Shown: positions 36,491 to 48,852 of the stretch, piece by piece | Numbering within the stretch: the first letter of the stretch is position 1 | Layout: each line of letters opens with the position of its first letter | Assembly: GCA_029449235.1 (NCBI GenBank) | Contig: JANATG010000001.1 | Location: forward strand, 1,922,001 to 1,986,000 | DNA: 64,000 bases | Reading direction: 5' to 3' | Source: Linnemannia schmuckeri | Taxonomy: Eukaryota; Mortierellomycota; Mortierellomycetes; Mortierellales; Mortierellaceae | Notes under the pieces: model-generated | Database searches by the model: none | The model's input: the letters and a program-made list of their open reading frames with translations, nothing else | What the model was told of the DNA's origin: nothing | Program-made: the position numbers and the translations under genes

Positions 36491-39400
36491 GCAAAAGTGC
36501 GTATACTTGCCTCGCTCGAGTACGCCCATGACTTTCTCGGCTGTCTGCAGTGTGATCGTTGTCCCGCCTCGAGCCAGAAGATCAAAGATCAAATTCAGGT
36601 ACCATTCCTCAGAAGGACCAAACCGTTCTGCTGCATCCAGGATCTGTCCTAGAATCTTTTCCTTACGACTAGTAAATGACGACGACGACACATGCTGCTG
36701 CTGCTGCTGATACTGTTGATAATACTTTTCGTTCTTCCGCATGGAAGACGCCGATCCCAGTTGATGGCTCGCTCCTTGTTGAACGTCTTGGAGGCAGAAA
36801 TCATCGTGCTCCTGAAAGAAGGCATAAACCAGTCGATCAATAATATTCTGAGCGTTCTCAAGCGTCAACATCCGATACAACAAGTCCAGGGCTCGCCTTT
36901 GGATCGCAGCATCTCGACTCTCAAGAGCCCCGACAACCGCACCAAGAAGATCTTCGGTCCACCAGGCATCCGACCAGGCATCAGGGTTGACCTGACAGAG
37001 CATCGAGATACCCAGGTATTTGAGGTTAGGGTTGGTTGAGGTGGCAAATCGAGGGATGGTCAGGAGTGGGTTTCGAGTGCTGTCCTTGGACTGGCATAGT
37101 TCGAGAATGATGGCGGGATGGAAGCTGTTGAGCGTCCGAAGTACTTCAAAGAGCACTCCTGTCCCATCATGAAGAAAAATAAGGTCATAAAAAGGGGAGA
37201 GGAGTCAAGGAAGGTTGTAATTAGAGAATGGATATTGAGGTTCATGAAAAAATTAGCGTGAGAGAATAAAGTCTGGGTCATTCAACCCGAAGTGTGAAGA
37301 AAAAACAAATAATAACTAGCGTGGCAAACTCTTTTGTAGTTGGCTATTGTTGGTCGCTGGTCGTGGTGCAGCGAAGGAGAAGTCTTTTTTTTTTTTTTTT
37401 TTTTTTTTTTTTGAAGACAGCCTGGACAGTCGGGGCGGGGGATATTGGGGGCAGCCAATGACGAGTGAAGGAAGGGTTCAATCATCATCATAATCGCAAT
37501 ATTTGACCGAAGGAGTACAAAGAATAAAAGAACGCTAATGAAGACAAGACAACCAACAGCAATGAGATTCGAAGGAGAAGAAAAGAAAGAAATAGAATGT
37601 CTCATAACAAATCCTGGGATTCGAGTGCAACAAAGATAGGAGAAAAGAAAGGAAGGAAGGAAGGGAGGAAGGAATGAGCGAAAAAAGGGCCCAAGGAGAG
37701 AAGGACTGAAGAAAACGGAACAAAATGAACGGGCTACAGATGGAAATGATGAGCAGAAAGGACACCCTCATTCTGCCAACAGGCAATAAGGTCAGCCCGT
37801 GAAATGGAAAAAAAGAAAAAAAAAAAAAAAAAAAAAGAATTGTTCGTGGCTCCATCGGGGATCGAAAAAGAAAAAAAAACGATAAAGGGGGGGTTTGTCA
37901 CTGGTGTGTCGCGGTGCCTGGATTTTTTGTTGTTGTTTTTGTTGTTTTTGTTGTTGTTGTTATTGTTTGATTCTTTGTGATGATGAAGGAGGAAAGAGAG
38001 CAGCAACGATGGCGAGAAGGAAAGAAAAATGTATTTGTTGTTGATGGCATGGTCAGTAGAAAGGCACAAACAGACCCACTCTTGCTACTACCTTTGTTGT
38101 TCTTGTTGCTGCAGTAGAACTTCAATATGCACCCAGCTTATTATCTCGCATGTTATTTTACTCACGCATTCGCCACACACAACTTACGGGATCCAAAATA
38201 GATGATGCACTCATATCCACCCACAAATGAACAAAAAGATATCTCCCTCTTCTGAAGCATGCCAGCTCAACGCAACCGTCAACTCTTTAAAAGAAAAAAA
38301 AAAAAGTGGTTTTGACTTACCAAACGCCGCATCCACTCCCTGACTGGCCTTGTGGAAGGCTCTGAGGACCACAGGCGTCATGGCCGTGCTTGCACTTAGA
38401 GACAAATGAGACACATTCAATTGAATAACTAATTGGTTAGTGAACAACCAACAAAAAATGAGTTTCAACCCGACATCTCTCACTTCTTTTTTGCCTTGTC
38501 AGTTAGTCAGACAGACACACTCAGTCCCTTAGCCAAGTCAAACTCCATGATCTCAATTCAGGACCAGGAATGAAGGGATTTCTTATTTGGTACACCGCAA
38601 GTAAGAAAAGCCAATTATATTAGCTTACCTGAGGTCATCGTGTCCCAATTGAGCCATGATCATCAGGCACCGAATCTGGATCCATGGTGCTGCCATGCCA
38701 TGGTACAGATATCCCCTAGGGAGCTTACCATCGGCGACTTGCTGCAAGATCCCGATCAATGCCGGAACAAGCTCCTTCATCACCCTTGCATGGTCCTAAA
38801 AAGTATTTAGATCATGAGTTGTTATTCGCTAGTATTAGTGCATACACTACTACCTTTTCTTCTTCGGTCTGCGAGACGATCTCCTTTTTCTTTTGTTTAC
38901 GAAAGATAGCGCTGTTTTCTTTTGTTTTACCTTGACTGCAAGGGCAAAGAATCCGAGAGCGGCTGACATGACACTCGGCTCTGGATCATAGAGCAAGTCT
39001 TTGATCTGGTCGAAGTAGGGTGAGATCAGCTCTGTGTTGAGGGTATAAAAATTCTTCAATGCGATCAATGCTCGCTTGCGGACAGACTCGCTAACCACAC
39101 AACATGCAAAAAAGAGAAAGATTGGAGTCAACGCAAGCGCTGGATCTTGTTCAACTCCTTTAAAGTTTCAACATGATAAGGCATCTAGACGAATTGAAAC
39201 CAAAGGATTCCTCTCTTTTTGGCAGGTTCGGAGGCAGGAATGAAAAAAATACCAAATATAAGGACTTACTGTGTGTGGGAAAGGGCAGTGAGGACATGGC
39301 TCACCATGGACGGGATCACATCTGGCAACGTCATGTTGCAGAGAATGATAAGAGCCACCACGACGTGGTGGTAGTTGCTGCTAGTCAAATCCTAGAATAG

Positions 39401-40463
39401 ATATAGATGGGCCATGGAGCAGAGGTTAATCCGCTTGTCTCCGCATTGTCCCTTTGCTCTCTCTTTCTCTCTTTTTTCTCTTCCAGGTAGTCGTTCCTAG
39501 ATATAGGACATAGTTGTCTTCTCTCCACGCCAGTTTTCCGAGTGATTCTGCATTGGACTTTTGCTCTTTCTCCCATACAGCTAGTCATCCACTAGGTATA
39601 ATTGTATACTCCAATCCCCTCCGCTTTTCTAAAACACATGCAGCCCTTTTACCTTTTGCAGCGTGTTGACCAACATGATGTTGAGCTCATTTCCTTCCTG
39701 GAGAAGCAGATAGCAAGCCAGGTATCCTATTTCGTATATTCATTTTACACGTTCTCCACATTTGCTGTTAGTCCAGTGTGCATTACATATATACGGATGA
39801 GCTCCTCAATATACACATGAATATTCTTTCATATCGTACCTGCTTGTTTCTCGGCGACCGTCTGTCCACTTTGAGCGAGCTTGAGAGCATAGATGGCTCC
39901 AAACTGGACGTCCTGACCCATCATCTCGCCATATATCAGCCGCAACATATTGTCTTTCATGGCCGCCTAAGAGGAAGGCCAAAAAGGAGTAGACCAGATT
40001 AGGATACATTAGACAACGATCCACAAGAAAATACGATGGATCGATTGCCTCCAAAGGCGGACTCTGACTGAAAAAAGGGTGACTGGGAAGACTAGCATTC
40101 CTCTATCTAGGGTTCCCGTTGTTTCAGCTCTTTTTACACATCCACGTACGTCGCCGTAGGCGGGAGAGAGGCGGATGACGAGACATGTTCATATTTGACA
40201 GGTAAAGTACCGTTGACAAGCCGGGATTTGAAATGTTCAGTCGCAAGGCATCGAGAGACTCTTCCGAGAACGCGGTGGCATCGGCAGCCTACAAAAGATG
40301 AAAAAAAAAAAACAATGTTATACGCGGTAGAAGAAAGGGCGAAAAGGGCGTGATAGTAACAATCGCGAGGCAGATTGAAAGGAGAGTCGAGGCTTACCCT
40401 GCGCCCTGGGTCAGTTGACTGTCCTGTTGTCAGAGCCGAGAGTAGCTTCCGAGAAAACTCCAT
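35644..40463 (-). CDS. AP4E1: AP-4 adaptor complex epsilon subunit, earless
   Basis: About eleven exons, roughly 670 residues. The start MEFSRKLLSAL joins AADATAF, then NISNPGLST|AAMKDNMLRLIYGEMMGQD, which aligns with the start of the AP-4 epsilon trunk. The adaptin solenoid continues with FGAIYALKLAQSGQTVAEKQ, GYLACYLLLQEGNELNIMLV, RKRALIALKNFYTL, HGMAAPWIQIRCLMIMAQLG, VLFEVLRTLNSF and NLKYLGISMLCQVNPDAW. AP-4 acts in clathrin-independent sorting at the trans-Golgi in animals and plants. The stop at 35644 follows AAEFLMIADLAVS, about where the trunk of other epsilon subunits ends, so hinge and appendage (ear) are absent. One intron (36510-36220) has a GC donor, and a ~1.17 kb intron (about 38320-37150) is far longer than its neighbours. 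Gamma/alpha adaptins are less good matches. Confidence 0.82.
36455..36487 (+). repeat. Poly-A homopolymer in an AP-4 intron (33 nt)
   Basis: Long A run inside the GC-AG intron of the AP-4 epsilon gene, about 20 bases from its donor (poly-T on the sense strand). Confidence 0.85.
37385..37412 (+). repeat. Poly-T homopolymer in the long AP-4 intron (28 nt)
   Basis: T run in the ~1.17 kb intron; reads as poly-A on the gene's sense strand. A further A18-rich run lies at about 37818-37836. Confidence 0.85.
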
Positions 40464-41773
40464 TATTTGTTGTTAAAATGGAGAAGAGATGTGTTTGAGA
40501 ATGAGGATGTGAATGTGAACAAGGCTGCGTGAAAATGTTAAGCGTTAAATGAAAGACTGGAGGGTGAATGTTATTGCGATGGTTGACTTGGTGCTTTGAA
40601 GTTGCATACAAACTATATTGGTTTGGCAAGAGATGTAGAAGGCAAAGACGAGCAGGTGGTGCTGAACCTGGGAGTGGGGAGCGAGAACAGTTTACTACAG
40701 CAGTGGCAGATGTCACATAAACACACGCACGCACACACAACATGCTTCCAGAGAGATAGCTGTGTATGTGCACTTTGAGGATCCGTTGGAGTGAGAGAGC
40801 AGGCGTCGTCACTCTGTCTAATTCTCTTAATGCATGTTTTTCCGGTCTGGTGCTCTCACTTACTCACTCACTCACTCGCTGCTCTACTCTTTCTCTTTTC
40901 CTCTTTCTACTCTTTCTCTCTCTCTCTCCTCCCTTCCTCCTCCCTCCCTCCTACCCTCTCTTCCCTTTTCCTCCCCTTTCCCTCCTCTTTCCCTCCTCTT
41001 TCCCTTTCCCTTGCCCATTCCCACTGCCAACAGAAGTGCCTCTCTCTGTTTGTCAGTGTGCCTCTCACCCTCATTCTCATTCCTGTTCATTCTCTTAAGC
41101 AGATTCATCACACCTCTCTGCGCCTAACTCCTCTTCATCCTCCCCTCCAGAAGCAGACTGATCAAGAACACTTGCTTACGTCGTCGTCGTCGTCTTCTTC
41201 TTCATTTCAATCACACTGCAGCAAGCGATCATATTCCCCTCGGATCTCATTTCTCAAGTCCGTCCGAACATATTTTTTTTTCCCTCCATTTATTTTTCTT
41301 GCCCCTCTGACCAGCCCGCAGCCTCTTTTTTTTAAATCTACCTTGTCAGTCAGTCAGCCTTGTCCATTTTCCTTCTGCCTATCTTGTCTCTTTTCTTTTT
41401 TCCCTTCCCCTTCAACCCCCTTCTTTTTTTTCCTTCCTTTATATATCTTCCCTTGCATCAAACAACCATGTCTGTCCTTTAATATCTCTCTCTTTTTTCT
41501 CGCTTTTACTTTACTCTCCTTCACACACTCGTACCTCTCTAAGTCTCGACCTTTTTTTCTAATCGACAAAGCAAGCCAGTCTTTATCTCACCCTTTTCTC
41601 TCTCCACTCCTCACTCTCTTCACCTTTTTCTCTCTCTCTTCTCTTTTCTCTTCTCTTCTCTTCTCTTCTCTTTGCTCCAAATCAAAGGAAAGAAAACGCT
41701 ACCACTCCACACACTCTTCTCGCAGCAGTTGCAACAAACCTTCCAACATCACTACCCCACACCACTTCTCAAC
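40464..41773. promoter_or_regulatory. Divergent promoter AP-4 epsilon / WNK kinase with long pyrimidine tract
   Basis: 1310 bases between divergent starts. From about 40850 to 41770 the plus strand is almost continuous C/T (ACTC, TTTCC and TCTTC runs), so the WNK gene has a very long CT-rich leader or promoter. ORFs that cross it are low-complexity and not credible. TCTTC repeats at 41635-41672 are a microsatellite. Confidence 0.55.
40850..41680 (+). repeat. Pyrimidine-rich low-complexity tract
   Basis: C/T-dominated sequence with ACTC units (about 40857-40880), TTTCC units (about 40970-41010) and TCTTC units (about 41636-41670), just upstream of the WNK kinase. Confidence 0.75.
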
Positions 41774-44700
41774 ATGGGTTCTTCAACTCAAAGCGACTCC
41801 AACGACGCCGACGGAGAGGCCCCTCTCGAGACCGACCCCTCTAATCGGTTCCAACGCCTGAATGACATCCTTGGCGAGGGCGCTTATAAACACGTCTACA
41901 GAGCCTTCGACCAAGAGGAAGGAGTCGAAGTCGCCTGGAACCAGCTCCGCATCGACCACCTCACCAAAAAAGAAGCCCAAAAAATCCTCTCCGAGATCGA
42001 GATCCTCCAGTCCATCCGCAACGAGCACATCATCAACTTTTACGCATCCTGGTCTACCAAGGCACCCAATGGCGGAGAGCGCATCGTCTTTGTCACCGAG
42101 CTCATGTCATCAGGAACCCTCAAGCAGTACCTCAAAAAAACGCTCAAGGGTGCCCTCAAACCCAAGGTGCTCAAGTCCTGGTGTCGTCAGATTCTTCAGG
42201 GACTCGTCTACCTCCACACGCACAACCCACCCATCATCCACCGCGACCTAAAGTGCGACAACATTTTTATCAACGGCAACAACGGACAGCTCAAGATAGG
42301 CGACCTTGGACTCGCTGTCGTCCGCCACCGGACCCACGTTTCCTCGGTCCTCGGCACCCCCGAGTTCATGGCCCCAGAGCTCTACGACGAAAAGTACGAC
42401 GAGAAGGTCGATATCTATGCCTTTGGCATGTGTGTCCTGGAAATGGCAAGTTTTTACCTTTTGTGTGTATTTTTGGTTTTGTTGCCTGGCTTGTTTTTTT
42501 GAACGTCGACTTTATGACAAATAACCGTTGGGCGACTGCGTCGCACACGCCCAAAACATGCACTCCGCACTGTTGCGGTGAAATGACGCACAGTCGATAC
42601 TCTTCCGTGCATATATGCCCAATCTGATAGCAACAATCGCTACCATAATGGGTCAATTGTCAGGTTGGAATAACTAACTCTTTTTCTTTCTTCTCTTTGT
42701 TTCCGTCTAAATATAATCATATACCGACCATTGCTCCTGCTGCTGTTCCACCCTTGGCTGACAAACGCTCTCTGTGCTCCGACTTGCTGTGCTCTTCCTC
42801 CACAACATCCAGGTCACAAAGGAATATCCGTACTCCGAGTGCACCAACCAGGCTCAGATCTATCGGAAGGTTACCAAAGGCATCAAGCCCGCGTCGCTTG
42901 ATCACGTCAAGGATCCTGAGACCTGGGAGTTTATCAACCGCTGCCTTGACCACGATGACCGCACGCGTCCTTCCGCACAGGAGCTGCTCGACTCGGACTT
43001 TTTGAAGCCATGCGCCAACTTGCCCCTTATCCCGACCTCGGCCGCAAGTCTCTACATCCATCTCGGACGATCCATGTCAGAGGGCATTGAGATGACAGAT
43101 AGTCCAATGTCTGCCTCTATTGGCAACTCTTCCAACCGTTCCTCTTTTGCAGAGCCCTACCCTCAAACAAACATGTCGCTGGCGACCTCGCCTACTTCAG
43201 CCCTTCTCACTCCGATGCCTGCTGTGCTTCCAAGGACGCTTCCATCACCCATCAAGGTGGACACCCAGCCCATCGCTATACCCTCAGCTTCAACAGCGTT
43301 CACGACCACAACTACAGTCGATGCCGACAACAAGACATACCATATCCGCTCCAACCTCTTGCCCCAAACACCGACCTCTACGGAGCAATCGTCAGCAGAA
43401 CCTGCTCAGGATCAGGGAGTCGACCTGCAGGAGTCAACGTCGAGTCAGCCCCAAAACTTGCAGGAGGACACGGGCACGGAACCTCCAACTTTGCATTCAC
43501 ATGCCAACTCAAAAACCTGCAACATCCAAGTGGTGCAGTATGGAGAGGCAATCGGTGACCAACTGAATCTCAAGATGATTTGCACATGTCCTGTGGCGGG
43601 CCCTCGGGATGTGAACTTGGCGGCTGGCACGCACGAAATCAAGTTTCCATTCGACATGAGCATCGATACGGTCGACGAGGTAGTTGCAGAAATGATTCGC
43701 GAGCAGATTCTGTCAGGAGACGATCGCGAGGAGGCCACATCCAAGATTCAAGAGTTGATTGACGACGTTGTCTTGTCGCGAAGGGAGCGCACCCGTCATA
43801 TTAAGGAAAATTCTCGATCGAGCAGAAGTCCCATCTCCCACAAACATGGACACGGACACGGACACGGTCACTCTCGGACGGCCGCCAACAACTTCAAAAA
43901 TGGCCACAACCGCCAGTTGAATGTACCTTCAGTCTATGACATGGATCAGTACGGAACCTCGCCCACAGAATCATTGTACGATCATTATTCCTCAGTTGGC
44001 TCGAATGGATCAGGCGGTTGGCACGACAACGCCTCACCTGTTGAATCAGATCAAGGCTACGGAACCGTTCCTCCTCAACCTTTCCAGCAACCCCCTGTCG
44101 TGACCGAGGCAACCTTCCCTCCCCTCCAGCATGCACAACCTCCTCGAAGTAGAGGACAAGATGACGCGCACCATAAGGGCGAAAGAACCGACAAATACCA
44201 CCAGGCGACCTATTCTGAAGCCGTCCAGCACCCCGTCGTAGGACAGCACCCTCTCTCGCCCCCTCTTCCCAGCCGAGAACTTTCCCCTGCTGTCTCTTCT
44301 GTTGTCTCTTCACGTCCTCAGAGCGTCTTTTCCCAGGACAAGGCATCCGCCGTTCAGCCTGGACTGGATTCAGCGACTCTTCAAGTGAACAGTGGCTCCC
44401 CTAGGGCTACGTTGAGGGACATTGAGACAGCAGCAGCAGCTGTCAGCAAGAAGGCGGATAGTAGCGCAGAAGATGTTGGGTACACATCTCCGTATCGTCA
44501 CGGAGTGTCCAGCTCATCCATCAACTACCACCGTCGTTCGCCTTCTATCGACACGTCCGCTATGATTAGCTCCGCAACGTCAGCGTCATTGTCAGCTCCC
44601 TCGCACAGTGGCCCCTCAGAGGCAATCGGCGATCAACATCGACCCAGCATTTCATCCACGATCTCAGCCGCCAGCAGTCCCGAGACTCACCCCATGAGTA

Positions 44701-45290
44701 CACGAAGCTCGATTGCGGCGACCCTAAATGGCAACGGCGAGCAGTCAAGTACTGCGTCTCGGCCGGCCGCCTCAGTCCCCGCTTCAAGTACGCCACGGCC
44801 TCCACTTGCACCACTCTCCATCCCTGGGGGTGTCCTATCTCACGAATTACATCGATTGCCGCACTCGACCAACGAACGTGAACATCATTCTCAACACTCG
44901 CACCAGCATGCCTTCACCTCACTCCCCAAGCCTCTGCAACAGCAGCCACTGGTGGAATCGATGCTGATGAGTCATACCCTGAAGGATGCGGACTTGACCT
45001 CTGGCAGAATGCAACACCCGGATCGTATGAATGCGGCCTACACCAACGGATCGAACTATTCGAGCTGCCCGGAGATGTCGGACGACGATGAGATTTTGGA
45101 CGAGGACCTGAAGATCTTGAGAGAGCAGCAGCGACAGGAGCTTGAGTTGATGCGGCTGCAACATGTACAGCAGTGGGAAAAGATGATGAAGCTCAAGGAA
45201 CAGAAAGGTCTGCAGGAGCGGACGCGACGCAAGAGCGATGTCAGTGTGACCCCTCGGCCACCTTCCTCCGCGTCTACTCCTGTACAATAA
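41774..45290 (+). CDS. WNK: WNK-type serine/threonine kinase with CCT domain
   Basis: Two exons (41774-42445 and 42813-45290) give 1049 residues. Kinase domain at about residues 25-290: GEGAYKHVY supplies the catalytic lysine from the glycine loop (K39), and the usual subdomain II lysine is replaced by Asn in VAWNQL (N56). That pair of features defines WNK ('with no lysine') kinases. HRDLKCDNIF, GDLGLA in place of DFG, GTPEFMAPELYDE and EYPYSECTNQAQIYRKVTKG are also WNK wording. A CCT/OSR1-C-like domain follows at about residues 465-550 (CNIQVVQYGEAIGDQLNLKM, then IKFPFDMSIDTVDEVVAEMI). The rest is disordered, ending in a coiled coil (ILREQQRQELELMRLQHVQQ). WNKs sense chloride and osmotic stress in animals. 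The intron begins GCAAGT, not GT. Confidence 0.92.
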
Positions 45291-45486
45291 TCGTTTCTCG
45301 CTTTCCTTTTCTTTGATTTTGTAATTTTCCTTCTTGCTTTCAGAGTTCTCTTTTGTGTTTGTTTTTTTATAATCGCCTGTATCAACACCTTTCTTTTTTT
45401 CGTTTCTCTTTCTCTCTCTCTCGTATTTATCGCGCCTTCTGCTATGCTCTTTTCTCTTGCCCCTCTACTGTATAACAACAACCACA

Positions 45487-45492
45487 AATAAA
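45487..45492 (+). terminator. Polyadenylation signal AATAAA
   Basis: AATAAA about 197 bases past the WNK stop, followed by T-rich sequence. Confidence 0.45.
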
Positions 45493-46052
45493 CTACTTTA
45501 CAAGTTTGGCTATGTAAAACAACAAGAGGCGCCGCATCATGGTCTCGGGATCCGTATTGTGGCTGTGCTGTTGGACGCGTCTTGTCCAGATCATGTGACA
45601 ATTGAAGTCGAAGTCAGTCACTTCTATTTTTTTTTTAATGTTCACCTTTTTTTGAAGACTGATTCTTCTTTCTTTTTCTTTTCCTTACACCATCGCTCTT
45701 AATACCACACCACGCACCATTCACTTTCACCGCTCCCTTGCTCTTTTTCTGACCAGCAGCCCACTTTCATCTTTTGCTGTCTGACCCCTGGGCTGTAGAT
45801 GTGCCTTGTCATCAACAGCTGTCATCCTTCATCTCCTTTAACGCGTGCCTGACAGACATCTCTCCATCCCCCAACAAGGGCACTGGCAGACACGCGTTTC
45901 GGAGCCCTCTCTTTCAGCCGAGCCCTCAGCTGTTTCTGACTCGCTTTTTCTCGCTCTCGCTTGCTTACACGACATCCTTCTCTTATCTCTGTTTATTTAT
46001 TTTTTACACCGCATACTCTTTGCACCCGTCACTCTTATTCAAACTCATCGCT
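45493..46052. promoter_or_regulatory. Upstream region of CDC25
   Basis: 560 bases between the WNK polyadenylation signal and the CDC25 ATG, with CT-rich leader sequence from about 45650 onward. No gene or repeat recognised. Confidence 0.4.
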
Positions 46053-48602
46053 ATGAGCACCCATTCCACACATCAAACAAAGACCACCTCAGAACAGAGC
46101 ATGCCCGACAACAAAATCTCGAATACATACACCTCTATTATCAAACACCCCTCCACAGAACGACCACGCCCCTCTTCCTTGGATATGGCCATGTAAGCAG
46201 AAGCAAAACACCGTAAAGGCGATTGTAAAATTCACCGGAGGCTGACCTGTATTTATTTCCACCGGTATTTTCATCGAACGCAATTTAATCTTCTCTAACG
46301 AACGAACTGGCTTCTTTTATTTTTTTTCTTTTTTTTATTTTTCTCTTGCTCGTGCTTATTGATTGCGACACGACAGTAAACAAACCGCACAGGCATCTCT
46401 GCAGACAGAACCACTGGATCCTCTCCAACAAACTTCTACACCAGACATCAAGAGACCTCAGGAGCTGTTGTTTGATTCACGCAAGAAGGCCAAAATTCTC
46501 CTAGAGATTGGGTAATTGATAATCTACACGTTGTTGTTCATTGACCCTGAAAGCATGTTTCATATATTTTGTTCTTTTTCAGGAACGAAATTGCTTACAT
46601 GCTGAAATAATTTCTCGCAAATATTAAAGAATATTTTTGACTGCATTATTTTCCAACAAACACATAGCCATGGAAAATCTGTCAACCACTTTTCACAGAG
46701 TGCCCGCGTCCTGCAGTCGCGTCCTCAAAGTACTCCTTCGGAGCAGCCCTTAGCTCGAAGCATCCTTGCAAAGTCGACTCTGGAACGCCCGTTGTCAAGG
46801 TTATCGGCTTACAAGATTAGCACCGAGGCCATGACTTTGGCAGGGAAACCTCGCTCAAAGGCACCCTTCAGCCCCTTAGCTTCTTCGGAAACATCTACTT
46901 CACCAGCACAATCAGTTGAATCATCCGTGTCAACAGATTCGAAGCCAGCATCTACAACAAAAACCACAGCGACGGCAATAACGAGAACGCTCGATCACCC
47001 TCGACTCTCGTCCCATAAAAGCGATCTTGGCTCTGCATCCTTGCTGCCTCAGCCTACTCGCTCTTTGACATTCTCGGGTCCAGTGAATGGGTCAGAAAGC
47101 AAGTCCTCAAAGCAGCTTTCTGCAGATTCTCCTTTCTCGGGATCGCCTTTCCTGTCCAATGGATCAGTTGCCAAGATACCATCATCAAAAACACCCTATT
47201 CAACAGCCAAACGACTCGGTCGGACACAGAGCTTACTTCGACATACTACCCTTACCACACCATTCTTGCTCAAGCTGGAGACGAATTCACCTTTACCCAT
47301 CAACAAGTCAAGCACTCTATCTGAGGATACACCTTGGATGCAAAGGAGGATTACCAACAAAGATGGCAAAGCAAGGAACGACACGGAGCCCCTGGATCAG
47401 GAAAGCACTGATGAGACCGAGGATGACCATATTGAAGAAGGGACAGTTGAAGAACTGCAGGTTGGTTCTGCTCTAGATTCATGCACAGCTGCCATGACAG
47501 CATTATCGCCACCTTCCGCCAAGGTTTCAAAGGCGTCCATCTCTTCTAGTCTTCGAATGCTATACCAACCATCCTTCGTGAGCCTAGCCCCCGAGGCGAC
47601 TAGCCTTTCCTTACCTAACCCCGACTCTGGAACGACTATTCATAGTCTCTCGGACGATGATAGCCACGATCATACCTCTGACGAGCAACCCTTGCGCCAG
47701 GACATAGTCAGTCGTCCTCAGGGGTCGCATAAGTCACATTCTTCCAGCTCCATTTCGACCAATACCAAACGACCGATCATGTGGCGACGACACCAGACAA
47801 TGATCTCGAGTCGAAGCGAGTTTATGAAGACGTTGGAGTCGAACAATGTCAGCACAAAGAAGGCCGTGGTCATTGTTTCTGACAGCTACATCCCTGATCC
47901 TTTGCGCGAGGAGTGTCAGATCTTGCCGTCAACAGATTTTATTACTAAACCAGATGATACCACCCGACGCGTCAGTCCCAAAACCGTAAGTACTTTGCTC
48001 TGGACGGATATTGATATGACAAACCGGCTCGGTGTTGTTTTTGCCGTATATTTATTCCAGGTTTTCTGCTTTCCAATGATGTGCCAAATAGGTGGTGGAT
48101 GTGCTGGAAGGCAAGTACAAGGACCAATACGACCTACTCCACATTATCGACTGCCGGTTCCCGTACGAATTTGAAGGAGGACATATCAAGTCAGCGGTCA
48201 ATGTTAATACGACGGACGAATTGGACAAGTTACTGCTGCAGCCTGCGACAACCGACAAGCGGGTCCTTTTGATCTTCCATTGCGAATTTTCATCCAAGCG
48301 TGCACCCCGATTGTAAGTTTTCACGCGCGTTTGTTAAACCTCCTTGTCTCTCTTTTTTTTGTCATTGATGTTTGCTCTGAGTTAAGTCCTGACTTCGTTT
48401 TTTTTTTTTTTTTTTTTTTTTGTGTGTCATCTATCAACGTGGAAATAGAGCGCGTCACCTTCGAAACCAGGACAGGGCGTGGAATGTCTCACACTACCCT
48501 GCGTTGTTTTATCCAGAAGTGTATGTGATGGAGGGCGGGTACTCCAGTTTCTTTGAAGAGAACAAATCCTACTGTTGGCCAGAGGCGTATGTCAAGATGT
48601 AA
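46053..48602 (+). CDS. CDC25: M-phase inducer phosphatase Cdc25/Mih1
   Basis: Five exons (46053-46192, 46377-46511, 46668-47985, 48092-48312, 48449-48602) close in phase to 655 residues. It removes inhibitory tyrosine phosphate from Cdk1 to trigger mitosis. The N-terminal ~500 residues are Ser/Thr-rich and disordered, as expected of the regulatory half. The rhodanese-type catalytic domain is C-terminal: HIIDCRFPYEFEGGHIKSAVN, then the active-site CX5R loop HCEFSSKRAPR (Cys at about residue 595), LARHLRNQDRAWN, and YPALFYPEVYVMEGGYSSFF. The catalytic Cys and Arg are both present, so it should be active. All introns are GT-AG and 80-185 bases. The start was chosen as the ATG whose frame runs into the first good donor. 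Confidence 0.94.
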
Positions 48603-48852
48603 CAACACAAATATCATAATCTGGATTGATAGATGGACACATACCCCCCTTCCTCTTCCTCCTCCTTGCCCTCGTCCTCGACCTCTTCGTCTTGTCGTCC
48701 CTCTTTTTTATTATTATTCCATCTTTGCTCGCATTTTTCTTTTTGTATTTGTATTTCTAGCTTCGGCCATAGCCTAAAAAAAAAAAAAAAATTGTTCGGT
48801 TTTTCTTTATTATAATCCTTTTATTATAGTTTCTTATTTTCTAAGCGCTGTG

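Noticed and set aside
37600..37640. GGGATTCGAGTGC-like B-box suggesting a tRNA
   Set aside because: No A box, acceptor stem or cloverleaf could be formed around it.
40791..41861. 356-codon plus-strand frame upstream of WNK
   Set aside because: It translates pyrimidine low-complexity (Ser/Phe/Leu/Pro runs) and overlaps the WNK start in another frame; not a gene.
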